DNA of 24,319 nt from Clostridiales bacterium UBA1779 (GTDB lineage: Bacteria > Bacillota > Clostridia > Oscillospirales > CAG-272): positions 1-24,319 of the forward strand of contig DCGL01000139.1 of the NCBI GenBank assembly GCA_002314565.1. Reading direction: 5' to 3'. The position numbers and the translations under genes were made by a program. This document shows, piece after piece, positions 16,350 to 22,928 of this stretch (its first letter is position 1; each line of letters opens with the position of its first letter). The notes below the pieces were generated by a model, which did no database searches, had not been told where the DNA came from, and was given only the letters and a program-made list of their open reading frames with translations.

Positions 16350-17360
16350 ATGAACTGCATAAGAATCTGGGCATGCAACGCGGATGCAGAAGCACCTGAC
16401 CTTCCGCGTATTACGGGATATGAAATCAAGTCAGAGGGGCTTGTTCCCGTGACTCACGAAGATATTCCGGCAGAACTCTGTCTTACACTCACGGGCATCT
16501 GTTCCTGTATGACGGTCAGCGTGGAACCGAAGCCCGATTCCGCTGCGATGACGGCACTGCAGAAGTTCGCGCTCAGGGCAGCCGGAATTCTTGAAGGTGC
16601 TTACGAGACGGTAAATGACCCGTCCGGCAGCTCCGGGTACGTTTTTTGCGCGCAGACCAACGACCTGACAGTCAGGACCTATGACAGAAAGTATCTGTCC
16701 CTGTGGTTTGCTCCGGCAAACGGAACGGCCGAAAACAGGAAGCTCCTGTATGAAGCCATAGAGAAAATTCTGCCTTTTGCCCTGCCTTCAAAATACGGGG
16801 ACGAAAACCCTCCGGATACGGAATTCAGCGAAGACGGAAGAGAAAAATTTCTTTCGTTTCTTGAGAAATCCGAAAAGCCCGTCTGGTTCTGCCGCCGTCC
16901 CCTGTGCCAGCTGATTCTGCGTGACAGACCCGGTGACGTTCAGGGAAGATGCGGGTATATCAGTCTTGAACTGCCGGCATTTCTCGATTCCATTCCCGAA
17001 TGGCACGAAGCGTTCAGACGCCTGCTTGTCAGACTGTCTGAGATATACTCGGCCTTCTTTGCACAGCTGACAGCCGGTGAATGCGGCGTAGTGTCCTGGT
17101 GGTGGCGCGGTATTCCTTACGAACTCGGAAGCATATGCGTTATCGGAAAAGAATATTGTGAACTGATAGACGACAAGTCTATGGGAACGTCACTTCCCGA
17201 CGGTTCCGTACTGTTTGAAGAACCGGACGGACCGACGATAGACAAAAAGCTCCTTTCAAAGAAGAAAAAAGGCTTTTTGGGAATCGGCTCAGGGAAGACC
17301 GGTCGGGAAGCCTATACCACGGCTGCAACGATACCGGGCTCCTGCTTTGGAAAACGGTAA
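16350..17360 (+). CDS. Unrecognised 336-residue protein upstream of miaA
   Basis: I do not recognise this family. The protein has no signal peptide, no clear membrane segment and no nucleotide-binding or metal-binding motif. It is moderately acidic with many Cys and Trp residues (WWW near residue 250) and reads as a globular cytoplasmic protein to about residue 300. The last 40 residues hold a basic cluster KKLLSKKKKG followed by Gly/Thr-rich sequence and may be flexible. The start has AAAGGGG about six bases upstream. It is transcribed from a consensus promoter and its stop lies seven bases before the miaA ATG, so the two are co-expressed. That suggests a housekeeping link, to tRNA modification or to the following division genes, but nothing in the sequence proves it. 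Codon use matches its neighbours. Confidence 0.75.
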   Translation: MNCIRIWACNADAEAPDLPRITGYEIKSEGLVPVTHEDIPAELCLTLTGICSCMTVSVEPKPDSAAMTALQKFALRAAGILEGAYETVNDPSGSSGYVFCAQTNDLTVRTYDRKYLSLWFAPANGTAENRKLLYEAIEKILPFALPSKYGDENPPDTEFSEDGREKFLSFLEKSEKPVWFCRRPLCQLILRDRPGDVQGRCGYISLELPAFLDSIPEWHEAFRRLLVRLSEIYSAFFAQLTAGECGVVSWWWRGIPYELGSICVIGKEYCELIDDKSMGTSLPDGSVLFEEPDGPTIDKKLLSKKKKGFLGIGSGKTGREAYTTAATIPGSCFGKR

Positions 17361-17367
17361 AAACCAT

Positions 17368-18312
17368 ATGACGGAAAACAGGAAGATAATCGCGATTGCC
17401 GGACCGACGGCTTCAGGAAAGAGCGATCTTGCAATGATGATTGCAAAGCGGTTTGACGGCGAAATCGTGTGCTGCGATTCCATGCAGATATACAGAGAGA
17501 TGAATATCGGGACGGCAAAGCCGACAGAGGAAGACAGGCGTGAGATTCCTCACCACATGACCGACTTTCTCGACCCTGACGTAAAATATTCCTGTGCGGA
17601 TTACGCAAAGGATGCCCGCCGCTGCGTTGAAGATATTCTCGGACGCGGAAAACTTCCCGTGGTCTGCGGCGGAACCGGACTTTATCTCGACAGTCTGCTT
17701 TTCGACAGACCGTACGAAGAAAGTACCGAAGCCGGCAGTATCCGGGAAGAGATGGCTGCCTTTGCAGACGAACACGGTCCTCACGGACTGTGGCTGAGAC
17801 TGAACGAAGTCGACCCGGAAAGCGCCGCACGTATTCATGAAAACAACGTAAGGCGCGTATGCCGCGCTCTTGAAATATTCTATTCCACGGGAAGGAAAAA
17901 AAGCGAGCTTGACGCGCTTCCCGCAAAACCTTTTTTCAATGCCTGCGTGTTCGTGCTTCACACCAAGGACCGTGACGTACAGAACAGACGCATTGAAAAG
18001 AGGACCGACCTGATGATTGAGGCGGGACTTCTCGACGAAACGGAAAAACTTCTTGCAAAAGGCATTTTCGACGGGAATTCAACGGCGGCCCAGGCAATCG
18101 GATACAAGGAAATGCTTGGGTATCTTCGCGGGGAAATGACTCTCTGTGAGGCCCGCGAGAAGCTGATAATTGCCACAAGACAGTATGCCAAGCGTCAGGA
18201 CACCTGGTTCGGGAATATGAAATACGGAACAAAAATTGAGCTTGAAGAAGACAGGACTGCCGCCTTCGGGCTTGCAATCGGGAAAGCAGAAGCTTTTCTC
18301 GGAATTAACTGA
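17368..18312 (+). CDS. miaA: tRNA dimethylallyltransferase
   Basis: Adds a dimethylallyl group to N6 of A37 in tRNAs that read codons starting with U, helping reading-frame maintenance. Key motifs: P-loop GPTASGKS (12-19), DSMQIYREMNIGTAKPT (about 36-52), HHMTDFLDP, GGTGLYLDSLLF (about 100-112), RRVCRALEI and AQAIGYKEM. ATG 17368 gives 314 residues, the usual length, and puts the P-loop at the normal place. An upstream in-frame TTG (17347) would overlap the previous gene and add seven residues without family support. The ribosome site is weak, so translation may depend on coupling to the gene seven bases upstream. In many Firmicutes miaA lies near mutL and hfq; neither is seen here. Confidence 0.95.
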   Translation: MTENRKIIAIAGPTASGKSDLAMMIAKRFDGEIVCCDSMQIYREMNIGTAKPTEEDRREIPHHMTDFLDPDVKYSCADYAKDARRCVEDILGRGKLPVVCGGTGLYLDSLLFDRPYEESTEAGSIREEMAAFADEHGPHGLWLRLNEVDPESAARIHENNVRRVCRALEIFYSTGRKKSELDALPAKPFFNACVFVLHTKDRDVQNRRIEKRTDLMIEAGLLDETEKLLAKGIFDGNSTAAQAIGYKEMLGYLRGEMTLCEAREKLIIATRQYAKRQDTWFGNMKYGTKIELEEDRTAAFGLAIGKAEAFLGIN

Positions 18313-18317
18313 CATAT

Positions 18318-18462
18318 ATCTTTACGAATATTCCCAAAAATAATCTTTACGAATATTCCGGATACGAATTCTTACGAATTACGGAAAAACTCTTTTCGAC
18401 TATAACGGAAAAAACTATACGAATTTACGAATTACAGATAAAAATCTTTACAAATATTACAG
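18318..18462. repeat. Degenerate TTTACGAAT repeat array before the HlyD-like gene
   Basis: TTTACGAATATTCC occurs at 18321-18334 and 18346-18359, then variants CTTACGAATTACGG (18371-18384), TTTACGAATTACAG (18424-18437) and TTTACAAATATTACAG (18447-18462). The first three copies are spaced exactly 25 bases apart. A longer block, ATACGAATT plus TTACGAATTAC, appears twice (18362-18384 and 18417-18437). The array fills the 153-base gap after miaA, and no ribosome site or clear promoter is seen in it. Confidence 0.65.
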
Positions 18463-18465
18463 ACA

Positions 18466-20109
18466 ATGACTTTCAAAATACCGGATTTCCGGAAATTATT
18501 ATTCAGAAAAAAGAATAAAACCGAAAAGAAAAGCGAAAAAGCCGGTATTGACAGACAGGAACGGAAATCGCTGGTGACAAGAACGGAGCTTCGTTCGACG
18601 CATCTGCGTCAGTTACAGTTCGGAAGCGAGCCGGAACATAAGAAGAATCCGTTTTCAAAAATCGGTTTTGACCCGGATTATTTTACTGCCGCCATTTCAA
18701 GAACGGTTGCCGGGGTTCTGGCCATCACCCTCGTCGTTTACTTTGCTTATCAGCTTTTTTCAATGTTTTCGTCCTCCGTCACCGTGTCAGAGGTTTATAC
18801 CATAACGGAAAGCGTTGACAGCCTGGGAAAAGCGTATATCATACGCGATGAAGAAAAGCTTTATCTGCCTTTTTCGGGATATCCGGATTTTACGGTTGCA
18901 GACGGGGCCCGCGTGGCAAAAGGTGAGACGGTACTCAATCTCTATTCGGCAGACAAAAGCGAAATCCGTGAAGGGATAGACGAACTGGATAAAGAAATCG
19001 CTCTGCTGCTCAAAAGCATAGGAACCGGGGTATCTGACCCGGGACTCAGCGAAAGCTTTAAGCTCGTTGAGGAATCGTACGCGTCTCTTATGCAGACCCT
19101 CGTTTCCGAAGACTATGCGCAGGCTTCGGTCATCAGTGAAGCTTTCCGCGAAAGGCTTGCAAGAAGAGAGTATCTGTCCGGTGACGCATACGGAATTTCA
19201 AACCGCCTGCTTGAACTGCAGAAGAAAAAAGAAAAGCTGCAGTCATCTTTCGGAAATACTGCCGCAACGGTTCAGGCGCCGGTTCAGGGATATTTTTACA
19301 GCGGAACCGACGGATATGAGGACAGCCTTTCAACTGAAATCCTGAAGGATTTTTCAAAAACGACTCTTGAAAAGCTTGAGACGGCCGAAAAAAATGCGTC
19401 GGCTGCCGCAGAAGCGGAAACTGCCGTCGCAAAGCTCTGTGCTTCCGCAGAGTGGTATCTTGCGCTCGTCTGCAGCGACAGAAATATGAGCAATTCGGAA
19501 ATCGAAAAGACTTATACGCTTTCTTTTCCGGAAAGCAGCGGAACCGATTTTGAAATGAAGCTCGTACAGAAGGTGTTTTTGGAAGAAGGAATGCTTCTGC
19601 TTTTCCGTTCAGACAGGCAGTGTCCGGCAGTTCTCGGACAGAGAGTCCAGAACGTGACGGTCAGGGCGGCGGAATATACGGGATACAGAATTCCCGAATC
19701 CGCGCTTCACGTATGTAACGGAATCACCGGAGTATATACGCTTCAGGGCAGATACGTTAATTTCAGAAGAATTGAGATTATCAGAGAGGGAACCGGATAC
19801 TGCATCGCAAAGGTTTATGAAGAAGCGGAAACCGGGGCTCCGAAACAATATAAAATACCGGCGTTTTCCGAGCTTGACTGCATTGATTCGTACAGAGGCC
19901 TGCGCGAATTTGCGCAAGAGAGCGGAATTGGGCCGCAAAGACGCGACTGGGGTCTGAAATCTGTCGGCTATCTGCTGACTCAGATTTATACGGACCGTGG
20001 AATTGCCGTAAAGTACGGTCAGAAATATCAGTATTATTATTGCCTGAACGACAGCGAAAATATGATTATTTCGGGCAGCAATCTGTACGACGGAAAGGTG
20101 CTGAACTGA
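18466..20109 (+). CDS. Membrane-anchored HlyD-like protein at the head of the division cluster
   Basis: A 547-residue protein. Residues 1-75 are a basic cytoplasmic tail, 81-101 form one membrane helix (VAGVLAITLVVYFAYQLFSMF), and the rest should be outside. The outer part has the order of membrane-fusion (HlyD/RND adaptor) proteins: a lipoyl-like half (about 115-163, FTVADGARVAKGETVLNLYS), a helical hairpin region (about 165-260), the second lipoyl half (APVQGYFYSGTDGYE) and a beta-rich end with RIPESALHV. Such adaptors normally join a transporter, but none is encoded nearby. Instead yggS, sepF, yggT and divIVA follow, the first one base after this stop, which argues for a role at the envelope during division. 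The start has no ribosome site, only the repeat array upstream; no better start is seen before the membrane helix. Confidence 0.75.
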   Translation: MTFKIPDFRKLLFRKKNKTEKKSEKAGIDRQERKSLVTRTELRSTHLRQLQFGSEPEHKKNPFSKIGFDPDYFTAAISRTVAGVLAITLVVYFAYQLFSMFSSSVTVSEVYTITESVDSLGKAYIIRDEEKLYLPFSGYPDFTVADGARVAKGETVLNLYSADKSEIREGIDELDKEIALLLKSIGTGVSDPGLSESFKLVEESYASLMQTLVSEDYAQASVISEAFRERLARREYLSGDAYGISNRLLELQKKKEKLQSSFGNTAATVQAPVQGYFYSGTDGYEDSLSTEILKDFSKTTLEKLETAEKNASAAAEAETAVAKLCASAEWYLALVCSDRNMSNSEIEKTYTLSFPESSGTDFEMKLVQKVFLEEGMLLLFRSDRQCPAVLGQRVQNVTVRAAEYTGYRIPESALHVCNGITGVYTLQGRYVNFRRIEIIREGTGYCIAKVYEEAETGAPKQYKIPAFSELDCIDSYRGLREFAQESGIGPQRRDWGLKSVGYLLTQIYTDRGIAVKYGQKYQYYYCLNDSENMIISGSNLYDGKVLN

Positions 20110-20110
20110 A

Positions 20111-20845
20111 TTGATAACGAACTGCGAACTCAAGCAGAATTATGAAAATCTGATACTGAAAATACGCGAGGCGGAAAAAGCCGCCGACAGACCCGTGGGA
20201 AGCGTTGAACTGCTTCCTGCCGTAAAATATGCCACGGCAGAACAGATAAACTTCCTTCACTCGGAATGCGGGCTTTCCGTCATAGGTGAAAACCGCGTTC
20301 AGACGCTGCTTGACCATTGGGAAAAGCTTGAAGACAGGAACGGTTTTGGCATTCATTTCATCGGCAGTCTTCAGAAGAACAAGGTGAAATACATAATTGA
20401 TAAGGTGAGTCTGATTCATTCTGTTGACAGCCTTTCGCTTGCAGAGGAAATTGACAGACAGGCAAAGAAACACGGCATAACGGCTGACGTTCTCATCGAA
20501 ATCAACAGCGGTATGGAAGAGTCAAAAAGCGGGGTAATGCCTGACAGGGCAAGGGACCTCAGCCTTTGTGTGAATTCACTTGAAAACGTCCGGATCCGCG
20601 GTTTTATGACTATGGGGCCGAAATTCGATACCGAACGTGAACGCTACGACAATTTTTTGAAAACTTCAGAGCTTGCTCTTGACATTTGGCGTGAAACATT
20701 ACATAATATAGGGATGCCGCTTATGTCTATGGGCATGACCGACAGCTACGTTCCCGCAATAGCCGCTGGGGCAGATATAATACGGATCGGCAGAGCCATT
20801 TTCGGAATGGACGCGAAGCCGGTGACTGAAAACGAAAAAAAGTAA
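20111..20845 (+). CDS. yggS: PLP homeostasis protein (YggS/YlmE family)
   Basis: A cytoplasmic pyridoxal-phosphate-binding protein that keeps vitamin B6 and amino-acid pools balanced; it has no known enzyme reaction. The 244 residues carry the family motifs: LLPAVKYAT with Lys39 as the PLP-binding lysine, GENRVQ, HFIGSLQKNKVKYI, SVDSLSLAEEI, EINSGMEESKSG, GFMTMGP, LSMGMTDSYVPAIAAGADIIRIGRAIFG (split here as LSMGMTDSY and RIGRAIFG for reading). Length is normal. The start is a TTG one base after the upstream stop, with GGAAAGGTG about eleven bases before it; the only nearby ATG (20142) is out of frame. Its place directly before sepF matches ylmE-ylmF in Bacillus, where ylmE is a standard member of the division cluster. 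Confidence 0.93.
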   Translation: MITNCELKQNYENLILKIREAEKAADRPVGSVELLPAVKYATAEQINFLHSECGLSVIGENRVQTLLDHWEKLEDRNGFGIHFIGSLQKNKVKYIIDKVSLIHSVDSLSLAEEIDRQAKKHGITADVLIEINSGMEESKSGVMPDRARDLSLCVNSLENVRIRGFMTMGPKFDTERERYDNFLKTSELALDIWRETLHNIGMPLMSMGMTDSYVPAIAAGADIIRIGRAIFGMDAKPVTENEKK

Positions 20846-20870
20846 AATACATAAAAGAAAGGTTAATAAG

Positions 20871-21386
20871 ATGGCATTCAGAAATTTCAGAAAGACTGAG
20901 AATCAGTCCCAGAATTACAACGACGAATACTACGGAGGTCAGGAAAAAGAACAGCCCGAAGAGGATTTCGGCTTCGGCAACGTCAACGAACAGGCTGAAC
21001 AGAAGGCTGAACCCGCACGTCCCGCTCAGAGAAGAAGCGCCAGCCTCGGCAGCACTTACTCTATGAAACTGATGAAGCCTGCCTCATATGCCGACGGAAC
21101 GAAGATTGCAGATGAAATCCGCAAGGGAAATGCCGTCGTTATCAACACGGAAAACCTGAACGCCGAAGTCGTCAGAAGTCTTATCTGCTTCCTCGACGGT
21201 GTTACCTATGCCATCGACGGGCATCTGAAGCCCGTTTCCGGCACGACGTATATGATTACTCCTCAGAATATGGAAATTCTCGGTCTTGATGACGAGCAGC
21301 AGGAAGAAGCTCCCGCTGAAGAGCCCGCTCCGGCTGTTGACAACGGATACGGATATCAGGGCTACGGCTCCGGCTTCAGAGGATAA
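20871..21386 (+). CDS. sepF: Cell division protein SepF
   Basis: SepF binds FtsZ filaments, links them to the membrane and shapes the septum. The conserved SepF core lies at about residues 64-140 (SMKLMKPASYAD, KGNAVVINTENL, RSLICFLDGVTYAIDG, TYMITP). Residues 13-60 are a disordered acidic/Gln-rich linker, as usual. The C-terminal 30 residues (EEAPAEEPAPAVDNGYGYQGYGSG) form an extra low-complexity tail. The N-terminal membrane-binding helix, normally about a dozen amphipathic residues, is here a short basic MAFRNFRKTEN, which may bind weakly. ATG 20871 has AAAGG eight bases upstream, and the gene lies 25 bases after yggS. The length of 171 residues is normal. Confidence 0.94.
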   Translation: MAFRNFRKTENQSQNYNDEYYGGQEKEQPEEDFGFGNVNEQAEQKAEPARPAQRRSASLGSTYSMKLMKPASYADGTKIADEIRKGNAVVINTENLNAEVVRSLICFLDGVTYAIDGHLKPVSGTTYMITPQNMEILGLDDEQQEEAPAEEPAPAVDNGYGYQGYGSGFRG

Positions 21387-21389
21387 GTT

Positions 21390-21662
21390 TTGGATTTCGC
21401 TCTTTTGTTTTTGCAGAAAACAGCGCTGGCCATTCTCGGAGTGATTGAGCTGGCAATGTTTTTGCGCGCAATACTGTCGTGGTTTGCAAGTCCGGAAAGC
21501 CGTCTGCTCGATTTCCTTTATTCTGTGACAGAACCGGCTATTGCACCGGTCCGTGCCCTCTGTGAACATTTCGGATGGTTTGAAGATTTACCGATTGACA
21601 TTCCGTTCATCATTACGATGCTTTTATTATCCCTGATAGAAACTCTCATTGAGATTCTGTGA
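21390..21662 (+). CDS. yggT: YggT/YlmG family membrane protein
   Basis: A 90-residue integral membrane protein with two hydrophobic helices (about 5-27 and 72-90) and the family motifs RAILSWF near residue 26 and TEPAIAPVR (about 47-55). YggT/YlmG proteins are conserved beside sepF and divIVA and in chloroplasts, where they affect nucleoid or envelope organisation; the mechanism is unclear. The start is a TTG at 21390, supported by AGAGGA (21378-21383) that overlaps the sepF stop, so translation is coupled. The GTG at 21659 overlaps its TGA, but the following gene more likely starts at 21713. Confidence 0.9.
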   Translation: MDFALLFLQKTALAILGVIELAMFLRAILSWFASPESRLLDFLYSVTEPAIAPVRALCEHFGWFEDLPIDIPFIITMLLLSLIETLIEIL

Positions 21663-21712
21663 TTTTCCACCAAGGCTTGAAGCCGCTACTACAGAAAGGA
21701 AAGCTGATATTC

Positions 21713-22879
21713 ATGGCAATACCTTCAACTTTCAGAGCAAAATATTCACTCGATAAAGAAACTTACGTCAAGGCAGACGTCGATGCTGCCCTGTCGGATC
21801 TCTTTGCGGTTTCAAAGAAACTTGCCGAAGAGAACGCAATTAAAAAGAACACAATTGAACAGCTCAGCAAGGATTACAGTACGGCCTCTGTCAGAGCTGA
21901 AACACTTGAAGGGGAAGTGCGCCGTATTCTCGCTGAGAATGAGCAGATCAACCGCAAGAATTCCTTTCTTGAAGCAGAAAACAAGAGCCTTAAGGAAAAG
22001 ATTGACAATATACGCAAAAATCCCCCTGTCAGCTACGAATATGAGATGATTCAGAAGTCGGTCAGCGCCACCGCTGCCGCCGCAGAAAAACTCATTGCAA
22101 TCAATTCGGATCTTGCTTCCAGAGTTGAAGAACTTGAATACCGCCTTGACAGCCTTGTCAGCTGCTTTTACGGGGCGGGCAGAAAAGAACTGAAGGAAGA
22201 AAATCCCGTGGCTGAACCGGAAGCCTCCGTTCCCGCTGAAGAACAGAAGACCGCTGACACTTCCGAAGAGGAAAACGAGATTGAAATCGAGCTTTACGAG
22301 ATTCCCGCCGATGATACTGCTGCCCGCGATGAAAACGGCGAAGCCGGAACCGCCGCCGCTGAAGAAGCTGCTGCCCAAGATGAAGCAGCAGTGGTAATTG
22401 AATCCTGTGCCGAAATCGAAGAAAACAAGAATCCGGTAAGCGGTGTTCTGTATGCCGACGAGGCGGAAGAGCCGGCATCCGAAGAAGCCGCAGAACCTGA
22501 AGAACCCGTTTTCGAAGAGATAAAAGAACCCGAAGAGCCGGTTATCGAAGAAGCAGCGGCTGCTCCCAAAGCCGAAGAACCCGCAGAGCCGGTTATTGAA
22601 GAAATTACGGCTGCAGTGGAAGCAACGGCTTCAGTTGAAGCCGCGGAACCTGAACAGGAAGCCCCTGCAGTTGACAACGAACTGGTATCCAAAATCCGTC
22701 AGTCGCTTGAAAATCAGAATGATACCGTGACTGTTCCCGAAGAAACGAAAGAAGAAGCTCCTGCTCCGAAGGCTGAAGAAACGCAGCCGGCAGAAGCTGC
22801 AAAAACAGAAGACAGACGTATGAACGACATGATGTCAAGACTTGCCGCCATACGCAAGAAGCTCGAAGACAAGAACTGA
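21713..22879 (+). CDS. divIVA: DivIVA-like coiled-coil protein with long acidic tail
   Basis: DivIVA proteins sense negative membrane curvature at poles and septa and recruit division or wall-growth factors. Residues 1-30 resemble the DivIVA membrane-binding start (FRAKYSLDKETYVKADVDAAL), followed by heptad-rich coiled coil (about 25-102 and 120-150). Residues about 160-345 are a very acidic Glu/Ala/Pro stretch with repeated EEPV-(F/I)-EE blocks, and the last 24 (RRMNDMMSRLAAIRKKLEDK) form a basic amphipathic helix. ATG 21713 gives 388 residues; a GTG at 21659 overlapping the yggT stop would add 18 residues before the conserved start, so I prefer the ATG, with AGAAAGGA about a dozen bases upstream. 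The family match is modest, but position between yggT and ileS is exactly where divIVA belongs. Confidence 0.75.
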   Translation: MAIPSTFRAKYSLDKETYVKADVDAALSDLFAVSKKLAEENAIKKNTIEQLSKDYSTASVRAETLEGEVRRILAENEQINRKNSFLEAENKSLKEKIDNIRKNPPVSYEYEMIQKSVSATAAAAEKLIAINSDLASRVEELEYRLDSLVSCFYGAGRKELKEENPVAEPEASVPAEEQKTADTSEEENEIEIELYEIPADDTAARDENGEAGTAAAEEAAAQDEAAVVIESCAEIEENKNPVSGVLYADEAEEPASEEAAEPEEPVFEEIKEPEEPVIEEAAAAPKAEEPAEPVIEEITAAVEATASVEAAEPEQEAPAVDNELVSKIRQSLENQNDTVTVPEETKEEAPAPKAEETQPAEAAKTEDRRMNDMMSRLAAIRKKLEDKN

Positions 22880-22928
22880 TGAGCTCCTTCTAAAACAGAA
22901 ATATAATTTACGAAAGAGAAATAGAGTA

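Noticed and set aside
16328..16399. Short ATG frame overlapping the start of the unknown 336-residue gene
   Set aside because: Only about 23 codons, poor ribosome-site spacing and a different frame; the AAAGGGG site clearly serves ATG 16350.
18318..18462. Repeat array as a CRISPR
   Set aside because: Units are about 14 bases, diverged, with spacers of about 11 bases and no cas genes nearby.
21659..21712. GTG start for the DivIVA-like protein
   Set aside because: It would add 18 residues not resembling the family start and has no good ribosome site; ATG 21713 opens directly on the conserved region.
22880..22928. T-box leader for ileS
   Set aside because: The gap is only 49 bases and has no specifier loop or T-box sequence.
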